From: Clostridiales bacterium UBA4653
GTDB lineage: Bacteria; Bacillota; Clostridia; Oscillospirales; CAG-272
Assembly (NCBI GenBank): GCA_002405565.1
Contig: DHMB01000058.1
Coordinates: 1 to 5,264 of the forward strand
Length of the DNA: 5,264 nucleotides
Reading direction: 5' to 3'
The notes under the pieces are model-generated. The model was not told where the DNA came from, made no database searches, and saw only the letters and a program-made list of their open reading frames with translations. Shown here one piece after another: positions 1-5,136 of the stretch (position 1 is its first letter; the number at the start of each line of letters is the position of its first letter). The position numbers and the translations under genes are program-made.

Positions 1-152
1 TATTTTCCCACGGCTTCAAGGAGCTTGTTGAGACTGTCGTGTATATCCTCCTCCGACACAGCACGGTCAAGCAGCACAAGCTGCCGGAATACAGTTTCAA
101 GGTCGTAGAGTCGGTCATTATTCTGTAAAGCTGTGTCAGTGTTTCGGAGCAT
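1..152 (-). CDS. Partial unrecognised small leftward gene (N-terminal 50 residues)
   Basis: This reading frame runs leftward from an ATG at 152-150 and is open to the window edge, giving 50 codons plus two bases (TA). The next base off the window decides whether it stops there (TAA or TAG) or continues with Tyr. The start is supported by an AAAGGA-type ribosome binding site on the minus strand about eight bases upstream of the ATG. The peptide begins MLRNTDTALQNNDRLYDLET and is hydrophilic and probably helical, with a Leu-rich stretch (VFRQLVLLDRAV, residues 21-32) and an acidic SEED motif at 33-36. There is no signal peptide or membrane segment. I do not recognise the family. It is divergent from parA and separated from it by more than 600 bases, so it is probably an independent transcription unit. 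gidB or noc, which often precede parA in Firmicutes, is not what is seen here. Confidence 0.6.
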   Translation of the reverse strand, partial: MLRNTDTALQNNDRLYDLETVFRQLVLLDRAVSEEDIHDSLNKLLEAVGK

Positions 153-181
153 TATACTTATCCTTTCCCGTTTGCTTGGCG

Positions 182-193
182 GCTGATATCAGC
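182..193. repeat. 12-bp perfect palindrome upstream of the leftward gene
   Basis: GCTGATATCAGC reads the same on both strands. It lies between the leftward gene's ribosome binding site and its possible promoter, so it would fall in the 5' leader or act as a repressor site. This is seen directly; a role as operator is inference, and a 12-bp palindrome can arise by chance. Confidence 0.3.
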
Positions 194-209
194 GTGCAAA
201 TTAAAAAAG

Positions 210-237
210 AGCATAGCTCACCTGCATATACTCTCAA
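210..237 (-). promoter_or_regulatory. Possible sigma-A promoter for the leftward gene
   Basis: Read on the minus strand, TTGAGA (237-232) is followed after 16 bases by TATGCT (215-210). Each hexamer differs from consensus at one or two positions, and the pair is placed about 58 bases upstream of the leftward ATG. This is weaker than the two rightward promoters further along, and the call rests only on the hexamers and on its position. Confidence 0.3.
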
Positions 238-282
238 AAAATGCAGCTGGCTGCCATTTTACAGGCCCTTTAGTTTTGCGTC

Positions 283-301
283 ACAGCCTTTCGGCTGTTT
301 T
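283..301 (+). terminator. Weak terminator-like hairpin
   Basis: ACAGCC and GGCTGT form a six-base-pair stem around a TTTC loop, followed by four T residues and then GCC. The stem is short and the U tract poor, so termination is doubtful. No rightward gene lies before it, so it may simply be a structured part of the intergenic region. Confidence 0.2.
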
Positions 302-317
302 GCCGATTATTCAGTTT

Positions 318-423
318 TAATACTAAGAACCAATTAAAAACTGTACAAAAAATCGAGCATAATCTTGCATATATGGATTATGCGAAGATTTTTTGTCTAC
401 AGTTTTATTGGTTATTAGTATTA
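318..423. repeat. 106-nt imperfect long inverted repeat (hairpin)
   Basis: The outer arms TAATACTAAGAACCAA (318-333) and TTGGTTATTAGTATTA (408-423) pair over 16 positions with one mismatch. Inside them 337-345 pairs with 398-406, 346-354 (CAAAAAATC) with 387-395, and 357-364 (GCATAATC) with 376-383, leaving an 11-base loop at 365-375. Small bulges separate the blocks. In total about 41 base pairs form in 106 bases. The element is AT-rich, non-coding and begins and ends with TA. It could be a miniature inverted-repeat element, the folded part of an RNA, or a structured DNA site next to parS. I see no protein in it and do not recognise the family. Confidence 0.7.
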
Positions 424-424
424 C

Positions 425-453
425 AGCTCTCCTATTTTCAGGGGAGCTTTTTT
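425..453 (+). terminator. Rho-independent terminator
   Basis: AGCTCTCC (425-432) pairs with GGGGAGCT (441-448), with one G-U wobble, around an eight-base loop. A run of six T residues (448-453) follows. This is a good rightward intrinsic terminator, but no rightward coding gene lies upstream in the window. It may end a transcript carrying the 106-nt hairpin just before it, or shield the parS and parA region from read-through. Confidence 0.65.
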
Positions 454-461
454 ATGTAAAA

Positions 462-477
462 TGTTCCACGTGGAACA
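462..477. promoter_or_regulatory. parS: parS site 1 (ParB/Spo0J loading site)
   Basis: TGTTCCACGTGGAACA is a perfect 16-bp palindrome and matches the known Firmicute parS pattern (TGTTNCACGTGAAACA) except for one base that makes it fully symmetric. The palindrome extends to 24 bp (458-481). Its identity is supported by a second identical site 103 bp away and by parA and parB immediately downstream. Confidence 0.93.
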
Positions 478-503
478 TTTTGTATTTTTATGGCTATTGC
501 TAC

Positions 504-532
504 TTGAAATCATTGGCGGGAGATGTTATAAT
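504..532 (+). promoter_or_regulatory. Strong sigma-A promoter between the two parS sites (P1)
   Basis: TTGAAA (504-509), a 17-base spacer and a perfect TATAAT (527-532) with an extended TG at 524-525. Transcription would start near 539 and run rightward through parS site 2 toward parA. The promoter sits almost exactly midway between the two parS sites, so bound or spreading ParB is well placed to block it. No gene begins right after it. It either adds to parA transcription or makes a short RNA. Confidence 0.65.
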
Positions 533-564
533 AGAAATATGCCGTTTATATGACGCTTTCAGAA

Positions 565-580
565 TGTTCCACGTGGAACA
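565..580. promoter_or_regulatory. parS: parS site 2 (ParB/Spo0J loading site)
   Basis: This is a second copy of TGTTCCACGTGGAACA, identical to the first over 16 bp and symmetric over 20 bp (563-582). It lies about 26 bases downstream of the predicted P1 start point and about 200 bases upstream of parA. Two sites this close would nucleate ParB clamps together. Confidence 0.93.
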
Positions 581-713
581 TTTTTATTTCACCCGTACGA
601 CCGTAAAACAAGCCTGAAAAGCGCCGCGCTCCGCGCGTGTTTACTGTTTCTGCGCAAAACTCTCGCGTTTTTATCTTTTCTGTGCGCAAGCCTATGTTTT
701 TGCCCGATTGCGC

Positions 714-742
714 TTGACTTTATGCCCACAAAGTGATATAAT
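714..742 (+). promoter_or_regulatory. Sigma-A promoter of the parA operon (P2)
   Basis: TTGACT (714-719), a 17-base spacer and TATAAT (737-742), with an extended TG at 734-735. The predicted start near 749 gives a leader of about 30 bases with an AAAGGAG ribosome binding site (764-770) eight bases before the parA ATG. This is the most direct promoter for parA-parB-serS and the membrane gene. Confidence 0.8.
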
Positions 743-778
743 TTTGTCATTACCCGAAAATGCAAAGGAGACGCGCCA

Positions 779-1540
779 ATGGCGAAGATCATATCGTTTG
801 CAAACCAGAAAGGCGGCGTCGGAAAGACGACGTCTGCCATAAATATAGCCGCGGCAATCGGTCTCAAAGGCAAAAAAACGTTGCTTCTGGACTGCGACCC
901 GCAGGGAAACGCTTCAAGCGGCGTCGGAATTCGCCGCAACCGCATAGGCGCAACAACTTATGACATTTTAATCGGCAGGGCGAGAGCCGAGGACGCGATA
1001 ATAAAGACGGAATATAAAAATCTCTCGGTTTTGCCGTCCAGCATGCCGCTGGCGGCGGCGGAGCTTGAGCTCGCCGACCTTGAAGACAGAGCTTTTCGCC
1101 TGAAAAACGCTCTGGAAAGCGTCAAAAATGATTATGATTATATTTTTATCGACTGTCCGCCGTCCCTCGGAATGTTGACAATCAACGCTCTGACGGCGAG
1201 CGACGGGGTCATTGTGCCGATGCAATGCGAATATTTTTCGCTCGAAGGGCTGACGCAGATACTCTCGACCGTCAAACAGGTCAAAAGACTTTATAATTCC
1301 GACCTTTCGCTGACGGGAATTCTCATAACAATGCACAACGGCAGACTGAATCTCTCCGTGCAGGTGCTGGACGAGCTCAAAAAGCATTATGCGGACAAGC
1401 TCTTTTCAACGCCCATTTCGCGCAACGTTCGTCTGAGCGAGGCGCCGAGCTTCGGAATGCCGATTCAGTATTACGATAAATATTCAAAAGGCAGCTCCGC
1501 ATACGACGATGTCGCGGCAGAGCTGCTTGAAAGAACATAG
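779..1540 (+). CDS. parA: Chromosome partitioning ATPase ParA (Soj)
   Basis: This 253-residue ParA-family ATPase works with ParB at parS sites in chromosome origin segregation and, in Bacillus, also in DnaA control. The deviant Walker A motif KGGVGKTT is at residues 11-18, the DCDPQGNASSG motif (Walker A') at 38-48, and Walker B IDCPPSLG at 124-131 with Asp125. The C-terminal block SRNVRLSEAPSFGMPI is typical of Soj. There is no N-terminal helix-turn-helix extension, so it is the short chromosomal type rather than the P1-plasmid type. The ATG follows AAAGGAG by eight bases. It heads an operon with parB 13 bases downstream, and two parS sites upstream fit a complete partition locus. Confidence 0.97.
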   Translation: MAKIISFANQKGGVGKTTSAINIAAAIGLKGKKTLLLDCDPQGNASSGVGIRRNRIGATTYDILIGRARAEDAIIKTEYKNLSVLPSSMPLAAAELELADLEDRAFRLKNALESVKNDYDYIFIDCPPSLGMLTINALTASDGVIVPMQCEYFSLEGLTQILSTVKQVKRLYNSDLSLTGILITMHNGRLNLSVQVLDELKKHYADKLFSTPISRNVRLSEAPSFGMPIQYYDKYSKGSSAYDDVAAELLERT

Positions 1541-1547
1541 AAAGGGG
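1541..1547 (+). promoter_or_regulatory. Ribosome binding site that fixes the parB start
   Basis: AAAGGGG lies right after the parA stop codon and six bases before the ATG at 1554. It favours that start over an in-frame ATG at 1509 inside parA, which would add 15 residues unlike the normal ParB N-terminus. Confidence 0.8.
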
Positions 1548-1553
1548 ACGAAA

Positions 1554-2420
1554 ATGGCAAAACCAAAACTCACGGGGCTGGGCAGAGGGCTTGACGCTAT
1601 CCTTGTTGACAGCGATTATACCTCCGGCGACAGCATAACGTCCGTGCGGATAAACGACGTTGAGCCGAACAGGGAACAGCCGAGAAAGCAATTTTCCCAG
1701 GAGGAGCTCGAAGCTCTTTCGGATTCAATCGTCAAATACGGCGTAATTTCCCCGATAACCGTCCGCAGGGTCGGAGAAAGATACGTTATAATCGCCGGCG
1801 AAAGACGTTGGCGCGCGGCAAGAATGGCAGGGCTTTCGGAAATACCCGTTATAATTATAAGTGCGGATGACAAAAAAGCCGCCGAAATCGCGCTGGTTGA
1901 AAACATTCAGCGTTCCGACCTCAATCCCGTTGAAGAAGCGCAGGCATATGCCGCCCTGATTGATCAATACGGAATGACGCAGGAGGAGGTTGCGGAGCAG
2001 ATAGGGAAGAGCCGCAGTTCCGTTACAAACTCTCTCCGCCTGCTCGACCTTCCGGACGCAGTGCTTTCAATGCTTGCGGCAGGGACGCTCTCATCCGGAC
2101 ACGCAAAGGTTCTCCTCGGAATAAAGGACGAGGAAAAGCTGAAAACAGCGGCAGAAAAGGTTGCGGAGCTTGAACTTTCCGTCCGTGAAACGGAAAAGCT
2201 CGTCAAAAGCCTTCTGGCAGAACCGAAGCCGGAAAAAGAGCTGCCCGCAATCGACTATACAAAGGCACTCGAAACATCTGTTCAGCAAAAATTAGGAAGA
2301 ACAGTAAAAATAAAGCAAAACGGCGCAAAAAGCAGTATAACAATCGGCTTTTCGGACAACAATGACCTTGAAACCGTCCTGCGGCTGCTTTGCGGCGATG
2401 ATTTTGTAAATTCTCTTTAA
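1554..2420 (+). CDS. parB: Chromosome partitioning protein ParB (Spo0J)
   Basis: This 288-residue ParB CTPase and DNA clamp loads at parS and forms the segregation complex moved by ParA and used for SMC loading. The N-terminal ParA-contact motif GLGRGLDAIL is at residues 8-17. The CTP-binding domain shows QPR at 42-44, GERRWRAA at 82-89 and ENIQRSDLNPVEEA at 116-129. The helix-turn-helix that reads parS is about 141-163 (MTQEEVAEQIGKSRSSV region). A linker rich in Glu and Lys leads to a C-terminal dimerisation domain (about 235-288). I chose the ATG at 1554 because of the ribosome binding site before it and because the family usually starts just before the GLG motif. The preserved parS-reading region and the matching upstream sites argue for Spo0J rather than Noc. 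Confidence 0.97.
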   Translation: MAKPKLTGLGRGLDAILVDSDYTSGDSITSVRINDVEPNREQPRKQFSQEELEALSDSIVKYGVISPITVRRVGERYVIIAGERRWRAARMAGLSEIPVIIISADDKKAAEIALVENIQRSDLNPVEEAQAYAALIDQYGMTQEEVAEQIGKSRSSVTNSLRLLDLPDAVLSMLAAGTLSSGHAKVLLGIKDEEKLKTAAEKVAELELSVRETEKLVKSLLAEPKPEKELPAIDYTKALETSVQQKLGRTVKIKQNGAKSSITIGFSDNNDLETVLRLLCGDDFVNSL

Positions 2421-2441
2421 TAAAAGAAAGGATATAGAAAA

Positions 2442-3722
2442 ATGCTTGATATCAAACTTATAAAGGAAAACCCGCAAAACGTTATCGACCGTCTCCGCGC
2501 AAAGGGCAAGGAAGCGGAAGCCGATATTTACAGAGTAATAGAGCTCGACGCAAAACGTCGCGAGCTTATCGCGTCCAGCGAAAGCCTCAAAGCCGAGCAG
2601 AACAAGACGACAAAGCTCGTTCCCGTCTATAAAAAAGAAGGGAAGGACTGCGCCCCGATTTTCGCCCAGATGAAAGAGCTCGGAGCAAAGGTCAAGGAGC
2701 AGGAGGAGGAGCTCAAGCAGGTTGAGACGGAATACACCTCCATTATGCTTTCTTTCCCGAACCTTCCGGATCCGGACGTTGTTCCCGGCGGAAAAGAGAA
2801 CAATCAGCCGCTTTATTACTTCGGCGAGCCGAGAAAATTCGATTTTGAGCCCAAAAACCACGTCGACCTCTGCACAAATCTCGGTCTTATCGATTATCCG
2901 CGCGGCGTAAAACTCTCCGGCAACGGTTTCTGGATATACAGAGGTATGGGCGCAAGACTTGAATGGGCTCTCCTCAACTACTTTATCGATACGCACCTGA
3001 GCAACGGCTTTGAGCTTGTTCTCGTCCCGCATATGCTGGGCTACGAATGCGGACTTACCGCAGGTCAGTTCCCGAAATTCGCAGACGAGGTATACTGGCT
3101 CGACGTTGCAGAGGATGAACGCCGTCGTTTTATGTTGCCGACAGCGGAAACCGCTCTCGTTTCGCTCCATCGCGACGAAATTCTTAAAGAATCCGAGCTT
3201 CCGAAGAAATACATCAGCTATACGCCCTGCTTCCGCAGAGAAGCGGGAAGCTACCGTGCAGACGAGCGCGGAATGGTTCGCGGACACCAGTTCAACAAGG
3301 TTGAAATGGTTCAGTATACTCTCCCCGAGGACAGCGACAGAGCTTTTGAAGAGCTTGTTTCCTGCGCAGAAGGGCTTGTAAAGGGTCTCGGCTTCCATTT
3401 CCGTACCGTCAAGCTCGCGGCAGGCGACTGCTCTGCGTCCATGGCACGCACATACGACATCGAAATTCAGATTCCGTCCATGAACGGCTATAAGGAAGTC
3501 AGCTCCGTTTCGAACGCGCGCGACTATCAGGCTCGCCGCGGAGCTATCCGTTTCAAACGCGAGGACAGCGGCAGAATCGAATATTGTCACACTCTCAACG
3601 GCTCCGGTCTTGCAACAAGCCGTATTCTCCCCGCTCTCGTTGAGCAGAATCAGAACGCGGACGGCAGCGTAACCGTTCCCGAAGTGCTCCGCAAGTACGT
3701 CGGAACGGACAGAATCGGCTGA
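2442..3722 (+). CDS. serS: Serine--tRNA ligase
   Basis: This 426-residue class II aminoacyl-tRNA synthetase charges tRNA-Ser with serine in the cytoplasm and is of normal family length. Residues 1-105 form the tRNA-binding arm, with charged helices at about 30-55 and 70-100 making the antiparallel coiled coil. Motif 1 is around 167-199 and the serine-recognition TAE triplet at 234-236. Motif 2 is at about 259-289 (CFRREAGS, with Arg265), SSVSNARDYQARR at 354-366, and motif 3 at 387-404 (GSGLATSR, with Arg394). The ATG follows AGAAAGGA by nine bases and lies 21 bases after parB, so the gene is probably cotranscribed with parAB. That gap leaves no room for a T-box leader, which serS genes of Firmicutes often carry. 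Placement beside parB is familiar in Clostridia. Confidence 0.97.
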   Translation: MLDIKLIKENPQNVIDRLRAKGKEAEADIYRVIELDAKRRELIASSESLKAEQNKTTKLVPVYKKEGKDCAPIFAQMKELGAKVKEQEEELKQVETEYTSIMLSFPNLPDPDVVPGGKENNQPLYYFGEPRKFDFEPKNHVDLCTNLGLIDYPRGVKLSGNGFWIYRGMGARLEWALLNYFIDTHLSNGFELVLVPHMLGYECGLTAGQFPKFADEVYWLDVAEDERRRFMLPTAETALVSLHRDEILKESELPKKYISYTPCFRREAGSYRADERGMVRGHQFNKVEMVQYTLPEDSDRAFEELVSCAEGLVKGLGFHFRTVKLAAGDCSASMARTYDIEIQIPSMNGYKEVSSVSNARDYQARRGAIRFKREDSGRIEYCHTLNGSGLATSRILPALVEQNQNADGSVTVPEVLRKYVGTDRIG

Positions 3723-3723
3723 T

Positions 3724-4197
3724 ATGTCGGTACTTCTTGCCGTCGGAGCGGGCAAAACAGCGCTTTCACTCCCGCTCATTACGTGGACGCTTATCGCGGG
3801 CGTTATCATCGCGTGGATAATAATTTTCTGCAATAAAAAGATTGTCGGGGCGCTCGTCCGCGCCATTATTGACGCAAACGCAACCTCCGAAGAAACCGCA
3901 AAGACCCTCGCGGAGCTCGGTCAGGATGACAATGTCAGCGCGATTTCGCGTTACAAAAGCTCCGAAGCTCTCCGCAGAATCATCCGCACAGTCGGACAGC
4001 CGGAAGAGCAGGGCGACTCCAAAAAGAAAAAGCCGGCAGTGACTGTCGACGAAAACACCCGCTTTTACATTCCGGAGGAATCCTTTCTCCGCGCACTGAA
4101 GCAGTATGGCGGGGACGACAACGCACTGACTGTCATTTTCGGCATGATCGCCATGATTGCCGTCGGCATAATCGTCACGGTATTCATCGCAAAATAA
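3724..4197 (+). CDS. Unrecognised protein with two membrane segments, coupled to serS
   Basis: This 157-residue protein starts one base after the serS stop codon, with only weak ribosome binding signals, so it is probably translated by coupling. Two hydrophobic segments are seen: about 15-36 (LPLITWTLIAGVIIAWIIIF) and about 134-156 at the C-terminus (IFGMIAMIAVGIIVTVFI). Lys38-Lys39 after the first segment suggest the middle region (about 38-133) faces the cytoplasm. That region is charged, with SEETAKTLAELGQ at 55-67, a basic SKKKKP patch near 99-104, and FYIPEESFLRALKQYG at 114-129. No enzyme motif is visible. I do not recognise the family. Base use matches its neighbours, so it looks like a stable member of the operon and not an acquired gene. 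Confidence 0.85.
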   Translation: MSVLLAVGAGKTALSLPLITWTLIAGVIIAWIIIFCNKKIVGALVRAIIDANATSEETAKTLAELGQDDNVSAISRYKSSEALRRIIRTVGQPEEQGDSKKKKPAVTVDENTRFYIPEESFLRALKQYGGDDNALTVIFGMIAMIAVGIIVTVFIAK

Positions 4198-4263
4198 CCT
4201 TCTTTTCTTCGAGAAGAAAAGAAGGCAAAAGAAGCTTTGGTTATTGGTTTTGAACAAATTTTA
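4198..4263 (+). repeat. Dispersed hairpin repeat, copy 1
   Basis: The repeat begins at the base after the membrane gene's stop codon. CCTTCTTTTCTTC (4198-4210) and GAAGAAAAGAAGG (4213-4225) form a perfect 13-base palindrome pair around GA. A box GGCAAAAGAAGCTTT (4224-4238) follows, then a tail ending in CAAATTTT. A second copy lies 111 bases downstream in the same orientation and a third, inverted, at the window end. The hairpin is not followed by a rightward U tract, so it is not a normal terminator by itself. Confidence 0.8.
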
Positions 4264-4272
4264 TATTTTCAT

Positions 4273-4299
4273 AAAAGGAGCGGATTTCTGCTCCTTTTT
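4273..4299 (+). terminator. Rho-independent terminator after repeat copy 1
   Basis: AAAAGGAGC (4273-4281) pairs with GCTCCTTTT (4290-4298) around an eight-base loop, with T residues to 4299. The A run on one side and T run on the other make it workable in both directions. It is the likely end of the parA-parB-serS-membrane gene transcript. Confidence 0.8.
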
Positions 4300-4308
4300 G
4301 ATTTTGTA

Positions 4309-4373
4309 CCCTTTTTTCTTCGAGAAGAAAAGAAGGCAAAAGAAGCTTTAATAATTGGTTTGCGCAAATTTTG
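4309..4373 (+). repeat. Dispersed hairpin repeat, copy 2
   Basis: This copy has the same hairpin with a few changes in the left arm (T for C at 4313, a C-A mismatch at 4311), an intact right arm (4324-4336) and the identical box GGCAAAAGAAGCTTT (4335-4349). The tail TAATTGGTTT then CAAATTTTGT matches copy 1 with small differences. The right arm and box are better kept than the left arm, so the sequence is drifting slowly. It is in tandem with copy 1 at a 111-base period. Confidence 0.8.
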
Positions 4374-4384
4374 TAAACAGCAAA

Positions 4385-4411
4385 CAGAGATGATTTTTCA
4401 TCTCTGCTTTT
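4385..4411 (+). terminator. Rho-independent terminator after repeat copy 2
   Basis: CAGAGATGA (4385-4393) pairs perfectly with TCATCTCTG (4398-4406) around a TTTT loop, and CTTTT follows. It is the second strong terminator before the toxin-antitoxin promoter and would insulate that cassette from operon read-through. Confidence 0.75.
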
Positions 4412-4434
4412 ATAAAAAATTTTAATAAAAATCA

Positions 4435-4464
4435 TTGACAAATATGTGTTTTATCACATATAAT
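4435..4464 (+). promoter_or_regulatory. Near-consensus sigma-A promoter of the toxin-antitoxin operon
   Basis: TTGACA (4435-4440), an 18-base spacer and TATAAT (4459-4464) match both consensus hexamers fully. Transcription would start near 4471. The promoter lies inside the upstream part of the longest open frame of the toxin, so translation starts at 4435 or 4444 are not possible from this promoter. Confidence 0.8.
4442..4461. promoter_or_regulatory. Probable HigA operator
   Basis: ATATGTG (4442-4448) and CACATAT (4455-4461) are perfect inverted arms separated by six bases. They fill the spacer and overlap the -10 hexamer of the toxin-antitoxin promoter. XRE-type antitoxins commonly bind such inverted repeats to repress their own operon. 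The site is seen directly; its binding by this HigA is inferred. Confidence 0.6.
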
Positions 4465-4482
4465 ATAGACGAAGGAATGATT

Positions 4483-4488
4483 GAGGAG
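4483..4488 (+). promoter_or_regulatory. Ribosome binding site that decides the toxin start
   Basis: GAGGAG lies nine bases before a TTG at 4498 and downstream of the predicted transcription start near 4471. An in-frame ATG at 4477 lies upstream of it, with a purine run (GAAGGA) directly abutting and no proper spacing. Confidence 0.6.
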
Positions 4489-4497
4489 TTGACTGAC

Positions 4498-4848
4498 TTG
4501 TTCGAAATCGAGTTTTATGAAAAAAGCGACGGCACATATCCCGCCGAGGAATTCATTCTTTCACAAGACCTTAAAATGCAGGCAAAATTATTTCGCCTTC
4601 TTGAGTTGCTTGAGCTTAAAGGGAATGATTTACGCGAGCCTTATTCTAAATTTCTTTCCGACGGGATATATGAACTTCGCGCAATTCAGGGCAACAACAT
4701 AACAAGGGTGTTATATTTCTTTGTTGTCGGGCAAAAAATAATACTTACAAACGGCTTTGTAAAGAAAACGCAAAAAACGCCTGAATCAGAAATAGATTTG
4801 GCAAAGAAATACCGAAAAGATTACGAATCAAGAAAGGAGTACAGATAA
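4498..4848 (+). CDS. higB: HigB-type toxin, phage-derived Gp49-like family (RelE superfamily)
   Basis: With the TTG start this is a 116-residue protein beginning MFEIEFYEKSDGTYPAEEF, the usual opening of Gp49-like HigB toxins, which cut mRNA at the ribosome. Other family signatures are PYSKFL at 48-53, YELR at 58-61, RVLYFF at 70-75 and GFVKKTQKTP at 86-95, followed by a basic C-terminal helix (AKKYRKDYESRKEYR). The open frame extends upstream to 4435, but that stretch holds a near-consensus promoter and an operator, so I place the start at the TTG nine bases after GAGGAG. An ATG at 4477 is the main alternative. The stop codon overlaps the antitoxin start by one base. The gene is more AT-rich than parA to serS, which fits acquisition. 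The toxin-first order is typical of higBA. Confidence 0.88.
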   Translation: MFEIEFYEKSDGTYPAEEFILSQDLKMQAKLFRLLELLELKGNDLREPYSKFLSDGIYELRAIQGNNITRVLYFFVVGQKIILTNGFVKKTQKTPESEIDLAKKYRKDYESRKEYR

Positions 4849-5135
4849 TGGGCAAGAATTTCAGAACGACGCTTGAAGAACAAATGAAAAATCCCGAATT
4901 CAAAGAGGAATGGGATGCGCTTGAACCTGAATATCAGATAATAAAGGCAATGCTCACATCGCGTGCCGAAAACTCGCTTACGCAAAAGCAATTGTCCGAT
5001 ATCACGGGAATTCCTCAAGCTGACATAAGCAGATTGGAAAATGGAAATGCAAATCCGTCGCTGAAAACTCTTCAAAGGCTTGCGGACGGAATGGGAATGA
5101 GACTTAAACTCGAGTTTGTTCCGGTAAATCACTGA
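4848..5135 (+). CDS. higA: HigA-type antitoxin, XRE-family helix-turn-helix
   Basis: This 95-residue protein should neutralise the upstream toxin and repress the shared promoter. The N-terminal part (1-30, with LEEQMKNPEFKEEWDALEPEY) is of the kind that leads into the DNA-binding domain in these antitoxins. The XRE helix-turn-helix spans about 31-85, with SLTQKQLSDITGIPQADISR at 43-62, then LENGNANPSLKTLQRLADGMG. It ends with RLKLEFVP, usual for Gp49-partner antitoxins. The ATG overlaps the toxin stop (TAATG) and has an excellent AAAGGAG ribosome binding site eight bases upstream, so antitoxin synthesis should be strong and coupled to the toxin. The 20-bp inverted repeat in the promoter is its likely target. 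Confidence 0.92.
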   Translation: MGKNFRTTLEEQMKNPEFKEEWDALEPEYQIIKAMLTSRAENSLTQKQLSDITGIPQADISRLENGNANPSLKTLQRLADGMGMRLKLEFVPVNH

Positions 5136-5136
5136 C

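Noticed and set aside
393..617. 74-codon rightward open frame across the parS sites
   Set aside because: It crosses a terminator, both parS palindromes and a promoter, and its peptide contains the FHVEHF-like translation of parS. It has no ribosome binding site.
564..617. 17-codon frame starting with the ATG at parS site 2 (MFHVEHF...)
   Set aside because: The start codon is created by the palindrome itself and there is no ribosome binding site upstream.
625..637. GC-rich hairpin CGCGC-TCC-GCGCG as a terminator of a short RNA from P1
   Set aside because: The stem is five base pairs with a three-base loop and the sequence after it (TGTTTACTGTTT) is a poor U tract. It cannot be supported as a terminator.
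153..778. Replication origin (DnaA-box cluster) near the parS sites
   Set aside because: I found no TTATCCACA-like boxes in either orientation. The long intergenic region is explained by the hairpin, parS sites and promoters.
1509..1553. Upstream ATG that would extend ParB by 15 residues
   Set aside because: It lies within parA, lacks a ribosome binding site, and the added residues are unlike ParB, while the ATG at 1554 has AAAGGGG at proper spacing.
3730..3765. GAGKTALS near the start of the membrane protein, resembling a P-loop
   Set aside because: The Gly required four residues before GKT is a Leu and no Walker B motif follows, so it is a chance resemblance at the edge of a membrane segment.
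2292..3866. 524-codon open frame on the minus strand opposite serS
   Set aside because: It lies fully antisense to serS, which has every family motif. It has no ribosome binding site and no recognisable domain, and it reflects the codon bias of serS.
3766..4257. 163-codon minus-strand frame opposite the membrane gene
   Set aside because: It is a shadow of the rightward gene and runs through the hairpin repeat, without a ribosome binding site or recognisable domain.
4198..4411. CRISPR array, because of regularly spaced hairpin repeats
   Set aside because: There are only two tandem units of 111 bases, the spacers are themselves terminators, and the third copy is inverted and far away.
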